Shown here: positions 53,326 to 62,136 of the stretch, piece after piece
Numbering within the stretch: position 1 is the first letter of the stretch
How the letters are laid out: every line of letters starts with the position of its first letter
Assembly: GCF_014698835.1 (NCBI RefSeq)
Contig: NZ_JACJTU010000024.1
Coordinates: 1-64,000 of the forward strand
DNA length: 64,000 bases
Direction of reading: 5' to 3'
Source: Nostoc paludosum FACHB-159
Lineage (GTDB): Bacteria > Cyanobacteriota > Cyanobacteriia > Cyanobacteriales > Nostocaceae
Program-made: the position numbers and the translations under genes
Notes under the pieces: generated by a model
Databases searched by the model: none
Seen by the model: only the letters and a program-made list of their open reading frames with translations
Told to the model about the DNA's origin: nothing

Positions 53326-54033
53326 ATGACTATCGCTAGTTCCAACGGTTCTAATTACTCTCAATCGCCTTTAATTTCCGACTTAGCAGAAGCCATAACT
53401 CCAAGACCAGATCGCAACACCCACAACGGGAGACAACCAGATGTGTTCCCACCAAAAGAGGAACAGATGGGGCAAATGATGGACGCCGTGCGGACATTAA
53501 TATTGGGCGTTGGAGAAGACCCAGAACGCGAAGGACTCCTGAAAACTCCCAAACGAGCAGCCGAGGCAATGCGGTTTTTGACTAGCGGCTACAATCAATC
53601 TCTTGAAGAACTCGTGAACGATGCCATCTTTGACGAAGGACATAACGAGATGGTACTAGTCCGAGATATTAATTTCTTTAGTCTGTGCGAACATCACATG
53701 CTGCCATTTATGGGTAGAGCGCACGTTGCTTATATTCCCAATCAAAAAGTTGTGGGACTGAGTAAGCTAGCCCGAATTGTCGAGATGTATTCCCGCCGCT
53801 TGCAAGTACAAGAGAGACTAACCCGTCAAATTGCAGAAGCAATTCAGACCATTCTCGAACCTCAAGGCGTCGCCGTTGTCATGGAAGCCACCCATATGTG
53901 CATGGTGATGAGGGGAGTGCAAAAACCAGGTTCTTGGACTGTCACTAGCGCAATGGTTGGTGTATTTCAAGAAGAACACAAAACGCGCGAAGAACTCTTT
54001 AACCTAATTCGCCACCAGGCAACGTTTATTTAG
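53326..54033 (+). CDS. folE: GTP cyclohydrolase I
   Basis: 235 residues. Converts GTP to dihydroneopterin triphosphate, the start of folate and pterin synthesis. Zinc is held by Cys and His in FSLCEHHMLPFMG and the later HMCMVMRG. GVGEDPEREGLLKTPKRAAE near residue 60 is the family block. The first 40 residues are a variable cyanobacterial extension. The start is the ATG at 53326. It converges on trpF across a large G-rich/C-rich repeat hairpin. Confidence 0.97.
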   Translation: MTIASSNGSNYSQSPLISDLAEAITPRPDRNTHNGRQPDVFPPKEEQMGQMMDAVRTLILGVGEDPEREGLLKTPKRAAEAMRFLTSGYNQSLEELVNDAIFDEGHNEMVLVRDINFFSLCEHHMLPFMGRAHVAYIPNQKVVGLSKLARIVEMYSRRLQVQERLTRQIAEAIQTILEPQGVAVVMEATHMCMVMRGVQKPGSWTVTSAMVGVFQEEHKTREELFNLIRHQATFI

Positions 54034-54242
54034 GGAATGGGGCATTGGGAGAGGGAGGTGTGAGAGGTGTGGGAGGAGAGGGAGGTGTGGGAGGTGTGGG
54101 AGGAGAGGGAGGGGTAGGAGGAAAGGGAAGCATAAATTCTCTTTTTCCCCATCTCCCCACACTCCCCACACTCCCCACACTCCCCACACTCCCCACACTT
54201 CCCCATCTCCTCATCTCCTCATCTCCTCATCTCCTCATCTCC
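54034..54242. repeat. Large GGTGTGGGAG / CTCCCCACAC inverted repeat cluster
   Basis: About 90 bases of GGAGGTGTGGGAGG words (54045-54125) face about 90 bases of CCCCACACTCCCC words (54145-54240). It can form a long hairpin in transcripts from both folE and trpF, and the G strand could form quadruplexes. Confidence 0.75.
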
Positions 54243-54875
54243 CTACTCTCTACTCCCTAGCCGCTCAAACAAGAGTGCTACCTTATCTAAATCCTTATCT
54301 CCAGGTGCGCGTTCTACGCCACTAGATAAGTCAATGCCGCTAGGATTTACCTGACTCAAAGCTTGGACAATATTATCTGTTGTTAGTCCCCCAGCTAAAA
54401 ACCAAGGGCGATTGGGACTATATTGCTGTAACATTGTCCAATCTAAGGTTTTGCCTGTACCACCCAGTTGTTGAGGATGGTAGGCATCGAGTAGTAAAGT
54501 ATCTACGTACTTTACGTAATCAGCCGTTGTTTCAAGATGCTCAAGACTACGAATTCTAAATGCTTTGAGGATTTCGATATTGGGCAAAGCTTGGCGTAAT
54601 TGGTCGCAAAATTCTGGCGATTCATCACCGTGTAATTGAACGCCAGTTAACCCAGAATCAACAACTATTTGCTTGATTTCGCCAATGCTAGCGTTGGCAA
54701 AAACGCCAATCTTGTCAATATTTTTTGGTAATTGTGCTACTGCTGCTTGAATTTGGGATGTAGTAACATAGCGAGGTGAAGTAGGCACACAAATAAATCC
54801 TAGTGCCGTTGCGCCAAGAGAGGCGATCGCTATAGACTGTTCCGGTTGAGTAATACCACAAATCTTAACGCGCAT
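54243..54875 (-). CDS. trpF: Phosphoribosylanthranilate isomerase
   Basis: 210 residues, a TIM barrel that acts at the third step of tryptophan synthesis. KICGITQPEQS with the catalytic Cys is at the start; TGVQLHGDES, LLDAYHPQQLGGTGKTLDW and FLAGGLTTDNI then GIDLSSGVERAPGDKD are the phosphate-binding and active-site loops. The ATG at 54875 gives MRVKICG, the family start. Trp genes are dispersed in cyanobacteria, so the isolated location is normal. Confidence 0.96.
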   Translation of the reverse strand: MRVKICGITQPEQSIAIASLGATALGFICVPTSPRYVTTSQIQAAVAQLPKNIDKIGVFANASIGEIKQIVVDSGLTGVQLHGDESPEFCDQLRQALPNIEILKAFRIRSLEHLETTADYVKYVDTLLLDAYHPQQLGGTGKTLDWTMLQQYSPNRPWFLAGGLTTDNIVQALSQVNPSGIDLSSGVERAPGDKDLDKVALLFERLGSRE

Positions 54876-54995
54876 CAAAATTTCACAAATTTAAAATAAT
54901 CATCAGAAAAGTCTAAACTATCTCAAAAACTTTTGCGCCTCCTAACTTTATAATCTTGTAGGTCTACATTAACCTTCTATTTAGGAGACAAAAGC

Positions 54996-55250
54996 TTGAT
55001 TTCATCTACTTTATTAGCAGCCGCGGCGTCTGTTCCTCCAACACCCGTCTGGACTCCCACAGTAGGAATCATTATCAGTGTTAGTAGCTTGGTAGTTCTT
55101 TTGCTAAGTACTAGGATTGAAAAACCCTTAGTTGGCCCCAAATTCCCTATTCTGCCAGTTAGTATTCCAACATTCATCGCAGCGATGGCTTTTGGTCATG
55201 TTATCGGCGTTGGCATTGTTTTAGGGCTAACTAACATCGGTCGTCTGTAG
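54996..55250 (+). CDS. psaK: Photosystem I reaction centre subunit PsaK
   Basis: 84 residues, two membrane helices (VGIIISVSSLVVLLLS and PTFIAAMAFGHVIGVGIVLG) with the central positive-inside loop RIEKPLVGPKFP. PsaK sits at the edge of the trimer and helps bind antenna. The start is a TTG at 54996 with AGGAG eight bases before it; an ATG would cut into the first helix. A truncated copy of the gene's start is found 250 bases downstream. Confidence 0.93.
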   Translation: MISSTLLAAAASVPPTPVWTPTVGIIISVSSLVVLLLSTRIEKPLVGPKFPILPVSIPTFIAAMAFGHVIGVGIVLGLTNIGRL

Positions 55251-55693
55251 GTTTGAAATTACACAAACCTTGCTTCTAACATTGCATTAATATTTTGGTT
55301 CTTTCTCCAGCAAGAAAAACGAGCGAGTATCAGCCAGTCAGCCTTAGTGTAGTTGCTCTAACTGAGGATGTAAGTACTAACCTTTCCTGAAAGAGAGGAT
55401 TCAGCTACTTTCCCAGCAGGGGATTTACGTGGCTTGAGGGACGGGATTAGTCCTAGATCTCGGACTCAATCAGTTAATTCATGCAGGAGAAAGAACCATG
55501 ATCTCATCAATGCTATTAGCAGTCCAAGTTACTGTACCCAGAACTCCCACAGAGCATTAATTGTCTATTCTAGAAATTGGAGCATTTGATAACTGAGCAT
55601 CAATTCGATGATGCTTAGAAGATATATTTACCAACATTTACGAAAAATTACGGTGTAGGAGTTATTGGAAATATCTAGTTTTAGGACAATGTA
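55251..55693. other. Intergenic region with psaK relic and possible structured leader
   Basis: 55376-55497 is GC-richer than its surroundings and contains AGTCC/GGACT and other pairings, perhaps a 5' leader retained from a lost gene. The relic at 55498 follows AGGAG. The remainder up to 55693 should contain the promoter of the protease gene. Confidence 0.4.
55498..55560 (+). pseudogene. Truncated psaK copy (20 codons)
   Basis: AGGAGAAAGAACC then ATG, reading MISSMLLAVQVTVPRTPTEH and a TAA. Compare the functional psaK start MISSTLLAAAASVPPTPVWT. After 17 related residues the similarity stops, so the membrane helices are lost. It keeps a ribosome site and could still be translated as a short peptide. 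Confidence 0.6.
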
Positions 55694-56890
55694 ATGCAAA
55701 CAAATTGGAAAATAGGGTCTTTATTTGGAATCCCTCTGTTTTTAGACCCGTTGTGGTTTGTGATTTTAGGGTTGGCAACTCTAAATTTTGGGGTAGCTTA
55801 CCAAGAATGGGGGAATGTTATAGCTTGGAGTGCAGGAATAGTTATGGCACTGCTGCTATTTGGTTCGGTGTTGTTACATGAATTAGGTCACAGTTTGGTA
55901 GCCCGATCGCAAGGGATTAAAGTTAACTCTATAACCCTGTTTTTATTTGGCGGCATCGCTGCTATCGAAGAAGAATCTAAAACTCCAGCACAAGCCTTTC
56001 AAGTAGCGATCGCTGGCCCTGTAGTGAGTATCGTACTATTTTTCCTGCTAAGTTTGGCAGCCACCGTTTTACCTGATACTAGTACAGTCAGTATGATGGT
56101 AGAAGATTTAGCAAGAATTAACTTAGTGTTGGCGCTATTTAACATGATTCCTGGGTTACCTCTAGATGGGGGACAAGTGTTAAAAGCAGCACTATGGCAA
56201 GTAACAGGTAATCGTTTCCAAGCCGTACACTGGGCTGCAAAAGCCGGGCAAATTTTGGGTTACAGTGCGATCGCTTTCGGATTTGTTATAGATTTCTTTA
56301 CCAGGGAGTTAGTACTTGGTTTGTGGGTTGCGCTGTTGGGTTGGTTTGCTGTCCGCAACGCTAACAGCTATGACAACGTGACTACATTGCAAGAAAGCTT
56401 GTTAAAGGTCGTGGCCGCCGATGCCATGATCCGCGACTATCGAGTAGTTGATGCTGACCAGACATTGCGTTCCTTTGCCGATTTATACCTATTGGAAACA
56501 GCTCCTTTGCAAGTTTATTTTGCTGCTTCTGATGGACGTTACCGGGGTTTGATTTCCATCGACGATTTGCGTTTAATTGAAAGGAGTCAATGGGAAACTC
56601 AAACTGTACACAACATTGCCCGTCCCTTGACAGAAATACCTCATGTTACCGAGTCTTCTACACTAGCTGAGGTAATTAACAAACTAGAAAATCAGGAATT
56701 ATCTTGGATTACCGTACTTTCTCCTGCCGGTGCTGTAGCTGGTGTCATTGACCGGGGAGATATTGTGCGGGCGTTGGCGCAAAAATTAAATTTGCGGATA
56801 ACAGAGGCTGAAATCAAGCGTACCAAACAAGAAGGTACTTATCCGCCTGGGTTACAACTTGGGTCAATTGCGAAATCCACCGAAAATTAA
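55694..56890 (+). CDS. Site-2 protease family (M50) with two CBS domains
   Basis: 398 residues. An intramembrane metalloprotease: LLHELGHSLVARSQGIKV has the zinc HExxH near residue 57, and NMIPGLPLDGGQVL holds the third ligand Asp. About six membrane helices occupy residues 10-225. The C-terminal 170 residues contain two CBS units (DAMIRDYRVVDADQTL and TEIPHVTESSTLAEVINKLE), likely to bind adenine nucleotides and set activity. The substrate is unknown. This is the common cyanobacterial rseP/spoIVFB-like form with CBS. Confidence 0.92.
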   Translation: MQTNWKIGSLFGIPLFLDPLWFVILGLATLNFGVAYQEWGNVIAWSAGIVMALLLFGSVLLHELGHSLVARSQGIKVNSITLFLFGGIAAIEEESKTPAQAFQVAIAGPVVSIVLFFLLSLAATVLPDTSTVSMMVEDLARINLVLALFNMIPGLPLDGGQVLKAALWQVTGNRFQAVHWAAKAGQILGYSAIAFGFVIDFFTRELVLGLWVALLGWFAVRNANSYDNVTTLQESLLKVVAADAMIRDYRVVDADQTLRSFADLYLLETAPLQVYFAASDGRYRGLISIDDLRLIERSQWETQTVHNIARPLTEIPHVTESSTLAEVINKLENQELSWITVLSPAGAVAGVIDRGDIVRALAQKLNLRITEAEIKRTKQEGTYPPGLQLGSIAKSTEN

Positions 56891-57018
56891 GTGTCACACC
56901 TTCGTCATAGTTTTGCAATGGATTTGTCAAAAACCTGTGTGATATTTGATCTGGTATTTGGTTACAAAATGCTTTTTTTGGGTTCGAGGTAGGGTGACCT
57001 ACCTTTTTTTATTGGAAA

Positions 57019-57160
57019 ATTGGGCATGGGGAAAGGGAAAGGGGGAAAGATTAAATTTATTCCTTTTCTCTTTTCCCTTTAACCTTTTTCCCTGCCTCTC
57101 TTCTTCCTCACTCCCTCATCCCTATGCCCTATGCCCCATGCCCTATGCCCCACTATATAA
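57019..57160. repeat. GGGCATGGGG / CCCTATGCCC repeat cluster upstream of der
   Basis: G-rich words (GGGCATGGGGAAAGGGAAAG) are answered by C-rich words (CCCTATGCCCCATGCCCTA). Same family as at 21358 and 61444. Confidence 0.6.
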
Positions 57161-57203
57161 TGTAAGTATGTGATATACTACGTCTCTCACTTACCCTGGT
57201 TTT

Positions 57204-58565
57204 ATGGGACTGCCAATTGTTGCTATTATCGGACGCCCAAATGTGGGCAAATCTACCCTGGTTAATCGTCTCGCCGGGGAACAAACGGCGATTGTCCATG
57301 ATGAACCGGGGGTGACACGCGATCGCACCTATATGGATGCTTACTGGCGCGATCGGGAATTTTTAGTGGTAGACACCGGTGGTTTAGTTTTTAATGATGA
57401 TACGGAATTTTTACCACTAATTCGCCAACAGGCAATGACAGCGCTAAGAGAAGCGAGTGCTGCGATTTTTGTAGTCGATGGTCAAACAGGCCCCACATCC
57501 GCAGACCAAGAAATCGCTACTTGGTTGCGCCAACAACCCGTACCCGTGCTGTTAGCTGTCAATAAATGTGAATCTCCAGAACAAGGCTTAATCCAAGCTG
57601 CTGAATTTTGGGAATTGGGATTGGGCGAACCTTATGCCATCTCAGCCATTCATGGCAGTGGCACTGGAGAGTTACTTGATGAGTTAATTAATCACATACC
57701 TGTTGTTGGAGAAATCCCAGAAAGTAACGAAATCAAAGTTGCAATCGTGGGACGGCCAAACGTGGGCAAATCTAGTTTACTCAATGCTTTTGTTGGCGAA
57801 GAAAGAGCAATTGTCAGCCCGATTTCTGGTACAACCCGCGATGCAATTGATACCGTTGTTGAGCGAGAAGGGCAAACCTATCGCTTGATTGACACCGCTG
57901 GGATTCGGAAAAAGAAACAAATAGAATACGGCACAGAATTTTTTAGTATTAACCGCGCTTTCAAAGCAATTCGCCGCGCTGACGTGGTTTTATTAGTACT
58001 AGATGCCTTGGATGGAGTCACAGAGCAAGACCAAAAATTAGCTGGGCGGATTGTTGACGAAGGTCGAGCTTGCATCATCGTAGTTAATAAGTGGGATGCT
58101 GTGGAAAAAGACTCTTACACAATCTACGACTACGAAAAAAGTCTGGAAGCGCGGTTACATTTTACCGAATGGGCAGAAACAATTTTTGTGAGTGCCTTGT
58201 CAGGACAACGGGTAGAAAAGATTCTAGATTTAGTAAACACAGCCGCCGAATCTCACAAACGCCGAGTCAGTACGTCAGTGATTAATGAAGTATTAACAGA
58301 CGCTGTAAGTTGGCATTCACCACCAGCATCCCGCAGTGGGCGTCAGGGCAAGATTTATTATGGTACACAAGTGAGTAGCCAACCGCCAACCATCGCCTTA
58401 TTTGTCAACGACGCCAAACGCTTTAACGACAACTACCGCCGCTACATTGAGCGCCAATTCCGGGAACAGCTAGGATTTAAAGGTAGCCCCATTCGTTTGC
58501 TTTGGCGGAGTAAAAAAGTTCGTGATGTTGAAAGTGGTAACGTTAATCGAGCAACACGCGTTTAA
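57204..58565 (+). CDS. der: Ribosome biogenesis GTPase Der (EngA)
   Basis: 453 residues with two tandem GTPase domains: GRPNVGKSTLVNRL with DTGG and NKCE, and GRPNVGKSSLLNAF with DTAG and NKWD. A C-terminal KH-like domain (about 350-453) follows. Der is needed for 50S subunit maturation. The start ATG at 57204 gives MGLPIVAIIGRPNVGKS. Its last codons are the seed of a 93-bp tandem triplication directly downstream. Confidence 0.97.
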   Translation: MGLPIVAIIGRPNVGKSTLVNRLAGEQTAIVHDEPGVTRDRTYMDAYWRDREFLVVDTGGLVFNDDTEFLPLIRQQAMTALREASAAIFVVDGQTGPTSADQEIATWLRQQPVPVLLAVNKCESPEQGLIQAAEFWELGLGEPYAISAIHGSGTGELLDELINHIPVVGEIPESNEIKVAIVGRPNVGKSSLLNAFVGEERAIVSPISGTTRDAIDTVVEREGQTYRLIDTAGIRKKKQIEYGTEFFSINRAFKAIRRADVVLLVLDALDGVTEQDQKLAGRIVDEGRACIIVVNKWDAVEKDSYTIYDYEKSLEARLHFTEWAETIFVSALSGQRVEKILDLVNTAAESHKRRVSTSVINEVLTDAVSWHSPPASRSGRQGKIYYGTQVSSQPPTIALFVNDAKRFNDNYRRYIERQFREQLGFKGSPIRLLWRSKKVRDVESGNVNRATRV

Positions 58566-58832
58566 TCAAGTTAGGAGTTATGAGTTAGGAGTTATGAGTT
58601 AAAGCCAAAATTGCTAACTATACAGCCCTATGGACTTGAGTTTGATACACGCATTTAATCAAGTTAGGAGTTATGAATTAGGAGTTATGAGTTAAAGCCA
58701 AAATTGCTAACTATACAACCCTATGGACTTGAGTTTGATACACGCATTTAATCAAGTTATGAGTTATGAGTTAGGAGTTATGAGTTAAAGCCAAAATTGC
58801 TAACTATACAACCCTATGGACTTGAGTTTGAT
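58561..58832. repeat. Three tandem copies of a 93-bp unit after der
   Basis: Units start at 58561, 58654 and 58747, each with TTTAATCAAGTTAGGAG, AGCCAAAATTGCTAACTATA and CCCTATGGACTTGAGTTTGA. The junction ACACGCATTTAATCAAG copies the end of der (ACACGCGTTTAATCAAG), so the duplication began inside the gene's last codons. Confidence 0.85.
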
Positions 58833-58904
58833 AGTAATGCAAGGTGAAAGTTATAACTTAAAGTCAAAACTCCTCACTCCTAATTCTTAACTCCTAACGC
58901 TAAA

Positions 58905-59825
58905 ATGGATTTACTGCGATCGCTACCACTTGGACTTTATTTAGAACAACCCCAAACTTGGTTGCATAAAATCGATCCGCGAGTCAAGTTTGCCTGGTTG
59001 ATGAGCTTTTTAACCAGCTATGTATTAGCAAACAACTTATGGCGGGTGCTGTTGGTGCTAATATTGATTATTGCTACCTTATTTGCAAAAATTCCCCGAC
59101 GAGTATGGCGGCAGCAAATGGGTTGGCTGTTGATGCTATCATTTTTCGTCTTAGCGATCGCGGCCATCAGTCCCGATGCAATGGGTGTAGATTATCAGCC
59201 ACGCCTACCAGCAAACGAACAAATATTAACCCAGCCACCAAATTCCAATAATGTAGCTCAAGAAGAAACAACCGAAGGGCAAAAATACAGCTACGTGCTA
59301 TTTCATAAAGGCCCAGTCAGAGTAACTCGTCGTTCTTTGGAATTAGGAGTTAGTCTGAGTTCGATTATTTTTACCGTGATTTACAGCACCAACCTGTATC
59401 TACTGACAACCGCACCAGAAGAAATTACATCTGGCATAGAAAGCTTAATGCAGCCCCTACGGCGTTTGAAGTTGCCTGTTACAGAAATTGCTTTAACTTT
59501 AACTTTATCTTTGCGCTTTATTCCCTTAGTTTTAGAAGAAGTACAAAACTTATTCCGTTCTGTAATGACAAGGGCAATCAATTGGAAAAAGCTGGGATTA
59601 AAAGGAGCATTTAAAGTTTGGATGACAGTGGCAGAGAGATTGTTAGATAATCTCCTCTTGCGAGCCGAACAAATGGCGAATGCAATGATGGTGCGAGGTT
59701 TTACCAGTCCCAACGAACATCGAGTTCAGTGGCACGACTTACGATTAAAAGGCCTTGACTGGCTTGCTATTGCAACTTTAGTCTTATTCTGGGGAATACG
59801 GCTAGCTGTAGGAACTAAAGTCTAA
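58905..59825 (+). CDS. EcfT/CbiQ-type energy-coupling factor transmembrane protein
   Basis: 306 residues. The N-terminal part MDLLRSLPLGLYLEQPQTWL, then IDPRVKFAWLMSFLTSY, and the C-terminal cytosolic helices with MTRAINWKKLG and MVRGFTSP contain the short Arg motifs by which T-components couple to ATPases. About five membrane helices. An insertion of about 45 polar residues (NEQILTQPPNSNNVAQEETT region) sits between helices. No A or S components are adjacent; cyanobacteria often keep this gene alone. The vitamin or metal transported is unknown. Confidence 0.85.
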   Translation: MDLLRSLPLGLYLEQPQTWLHKIDPRVKFAWLMSFLTSYVLANNLWRVLLVLILIIATLFAKIPRRVWRQQMGWLLMLSFFVLAIAAISPDAMGVDYQPRLPANEQILTQPPNSNNVAQEETTEGQKYSYVLFHKGPVRVTRRSLELGVSLSSIIFTVIYSTNLYLLTTAPEEITSGIESLMQPLRRLKLPVTEIALTLTLSLRFIPLVLEEVQNLFRSVMTRAINWKKLGLKGAFKVWMTVAERLLDNLLLRAEQMANAMMVRGFTSPNEHRVQWHDLRLKGLDWLAIATLVLFWGIRLAVGTKV

Positions 59826-59862
59826 TTTGCCACCCTTGAAAATCGAAAGTTTCTAATATAGT

Positions 59863-61443
59863 ATGACCAAGGCTTGGTATTGGCGATCGCTACCCTTAGA
59901 AAAGCGCACAGGTTCCGAAGTTTTTGCTGCCTTGTTTCGCCCCACCACAACGGGAATTGCTACCTTACTGGAAAGTCCTTACCCAACGCCAATCGAACAT
60001 CCCCAACTAAGTCGATATTCTATCTGTGCAGGCGCTCCTCGTCTAGTCGATGGCATCCCACAAATGTGGACACCAGCACTAGGGAAGGTTTTCCCCTTCC
60101 TAGAAAAGTTGTTGCAGCAAGGGTTAGAGCCAGATGGGGAGACGGGGAGATGGGGAGATGGAGAGAATAACCAATACCCAATCCCCAATCCCCCACCTCA
60201 CCTTCCCTTCCTCGGTGGTTGGTTGGGTTGGCTAAGCTACGATGTCGCATGGGAAATTGAACAGTTACCTTCTAAAAAAATTGATCCCCTGCCATTTCCT
60301 GTAGCTTTTTGGTACGAACCAGATTGTTTTGCAGTTTTAGATCACGCCGAACAAATCCTTTGGTTAGCTGCGGGCGATCGCACTGGACTTGATGATTTAC
60401 AGGAAAAATTGCACAAGAGACAAATGGATGAAAAAGAGGCAGAGGGCAGGGAAGAAAATCCTCTCCCTTGCACCACTTCGGCTACGCTCAGCGATCGCCT
60501 GCCCCCTGCTCCCCCTCCTCTTTTTTTGACATCACAAGCAGATTATGAAACGTCTGTCAACCAGGCGAAAAAATATATTCAAGCTGGAGATATCTTTCAG
60601 ACAAATCTTTCGTTGCGATTTCAAGCATCTACAGCGGCTTCTGGTTGGGAAATTTACCAAGCCCTACAAAAAATCAATCCTTCTCCCTTTGCTAGCTATT
60701 GGCAAACGCCTTGGGGAGAAGTGATGAGTTGTTCGCCGGAACGGTTGGTATTGTTGCAAAACCGACAAGCGCAAACCAGACCGATCGCCGGGACGCGATC
60801 GCGTGGCACAACCCCAGAACAAGATATGCAACTGGCGCAAGATTTACTCAGCAACACCAAAGAACGTGCAGAACACATCATGCTTGTGGACTTGGAACGC
60901 AACGATTTAGGGCGAGTCTGCCAATGGGGAAGCGTTGTTGTAGACGAATTGCTGACAATTGAGCGATATAGCCATGTGATGCATCTTGTCAGCAACATCA
61001 AAGGTACTTTAAAAAGCGAATCTACCAGCATTGATTTGATTCGTGCTACCTTCCCAGGTGGCACAATTACAGGTTGTCCCAAAATCCGCTGCATGGAAAT
61101 TATCGAAGAATTAGAACCCGTGCGACGCAGCTTATTCTACGGTTCCTGCGGCTATTTAGATTGGCGCGGTAATTTAGACTTAAATATCTTAATCCGCACT
61201 CTGCTACTAGCACCCGCGTCTCAAACTCAAGAGGACGCGGGGACGGGGCGACACGGGGACGCGGGGAGTCTATCACAAATCCTGTCTGCGTCTTCCCCAT
61301 CCCCCCACCCCTCACTCAACATTGTGTGGGGACAAGTTGGCGCGGGAATTGTCGCAGATAGCGATCCTGAAAGAGAATGGTATGAATCTCTGCACAAAGC
61401 TCAAGCACAACTAGCAGCACTGAAAATGCTGAATAATCAATAA
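59863..61443 (+). CDS. TrpE/PabB-family chorismate-utilising synthase with in-frame insertions
   Basis: 526 residues. The catalytic half has NPSPFASYWQ, RPIAGTRSRG, MLVDLERNDLGRVC, SHVMHLVSNIKG, PGGTITGCPKIRCMEIIEEL and LFYGSCGYLDWRG. The motif PGGxxTGxPK and the repeated Gly-Tyr phrase are more PabB-like, while PIAGT (Ala where E. coli PabB has Lys) and an N-terminal LLES are TrpE-like. It could therefore be anthranilate or aminodeoxychorismate synthase. Three stretches of repeat-derived, low-complexity sequence interrupt the protein in frame, near residues 91-116, 185-222 and 451-483. Confidence 0.85.
   Translation: MTKAWYWRSLPLEKRTGSEVFAALFRPTTTGIATLLESPYPTPIEHPQLSRYSICAGAPRLVDGIPQMWTPALGKVFPFLEKLLQQGLEPDGETGRWGDGENNQYPIPNPPPHLPFLGGWLGWLSYDVAWEIEQLPSKKIDPLPFPVAFWYEPDCFAVLDHAEQILWLAAGDRTGLDDLQEKLHKRQMDEKEAEGREENPLPCTTSATLSDRLPPAPPPLFLTSQADYETSVNQAKKYIQAGDIFQTNLSLRFQASTAASGWEIYQALQKINPSPFASYWQTPWGEVMSCSPERLVLLQNRQAQTRPIAGTRSRGTTPEQDMQLAQDLLSNTKERAEHIMLVDLERNDLGRVCQWGSVVVDELLTIERYSHVMHLVSNIKGTLKSESTSIDLIRATFPGGTITGCPKIRCMEIIEELEPVRRSLFYGSCGYLDWRGNLDLNILIRTLLLAPASQTQEDAGTGRHGDAGSLSQILSASSPSPHPSLNIVWGQVGAGIVADSDPEREWYESLHKAQAQLAALKMLNNQ
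60133..60209. repeat. Repeat-derived insertion 1 inside the TrpE/PabB gene
   Basis: GATGGGGAGACGGGGAGATG words, then CCAATACCCAATCCCCAATC, encode a Gly/Trp/Asp stretch and a Pro/Asn stretch with no counterpart expected in the enzyme family. Confidence 0.6.
60415..60530. repeat. Repeat-derived insertion 2 inside the TrpE/PabB gene
   Basis: AGAGGCAGAGGGCAGGGAAG, then GCTACGCTCAGCGATCGCC and CCCCCTGCTCCCCC, all dispersed-repeat words, in frame. It falls in the inter-domain linker just before LTSQADYETSVNQA. Confidence 0.55.
61214..61313. repeat. Repeat-derived insertion 3 inside the TrpE/PabB gene
   Basis: GACGCGGGGACGGGGCGACA and GTCTTCCCCATCCCCCCACC words, in frame. They lie in a surface loop before LNIVWGQVGAGIVADSDPE, the last conserved block. 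Confidence 0.6.
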
Positions 61444-61857
61444 GGGAATGGGGCATAGGGGATGGAGCATGGGGAGATGAGGAAGACGCGGGGACGCGGG
61501 GACACGGAGACGCAAAGAAAAACTAATGACAAATGCCCAATGCCCAATGCCCCATGCCCATTCACATAAGTTATTTTGCTCCATTAGGCGACAGTTGTGG
61601 CAGTATGGAAAGAAGTTAGAAAATTGGTCGGGGAGCCGTTGGGAAGTTTATCGGGTGTTTTCCCTTGCTAGACCAAGCTTTTAACAACTTCCGCCTCACT
61701 ACCGCTAGCTTAAGAAGCTGATTAAAAACTAGATCAAGGTCTTCAAAACCATAGTTTCGCATTTTAAGAAAATATTCTGGCGAAAGGAAGGTATTATCGT
61801 CTGAATGTTTGGAATGAACTGCGAAAGCACATACATATCTCCCACCTTGACTATTCA
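61444..61857. other. Region between the TrpE/PabB gene and pipX
   Basis: 61444-61560 is a GGGGCATAGGGG/GGGGACGCGGGGAC repeat cluster ending in AATGCCCCATGCCCA. The rest should contain the pipX promoter. A 93-codon minus-strand frame (61616-61897) overlaps the pipX start and was not accepted. Confidence 0.45.
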
Positions 61858-62136
61858 ATGAATCCAGAAAACGCAGAAACTTACATAAATCATCCAACTT
61901 GGGGTTTACTTTACAAGATCTGTATGGTTGATGAGAACCAGGATCTATTCACTACACTTTATGCCCAGCGTTTATTTTTTTTGGTGGCAAATGACATTAA
62001 AGGTGTTAAGTTCCAGCCTATCGGACGGACTGAAGCTAGAATGATGTTGGAAAATCGCTTACGTACTCTGCGTCGCACAGGGCAATCTCAGGAGTACGAT
62101 CAGCTTCAGAGTGTTTTCCAACGCACCTTCCAATGA
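61858..62136 (+). CDS. pipX: Transcription coactivator PipX
   Basis: 92 residues: MNPENAETYINHPTWGLLYK, then DLFTTLYAQRLFFLV (a Tudor-like fold) and two C-terminal helices. PipX binds either NtcA, as coactivator under nitrogen shortage, or PII when nitrogen is ample. Its stop overlaps the ATG of the next gene as ATGA, so the two are translationally coupled, as known for pipX-pipY. Confidence 0.97.
   Translation: MNPENAETYINHPTWGLLYKICMVDENQDLFTTLYAQRLFFLVANDIKGVKFQPIGRTEARMMLENRLRTLRRTGQSQEYDQLQSVFQRTFQ

Noticed and set aside
61616..61897. 93-codon minus-strand frame overlapping the pipX start
   Set aside because: It would overlap the pipX 5' end and has no recognised motif; its promoter would lie within pipX.
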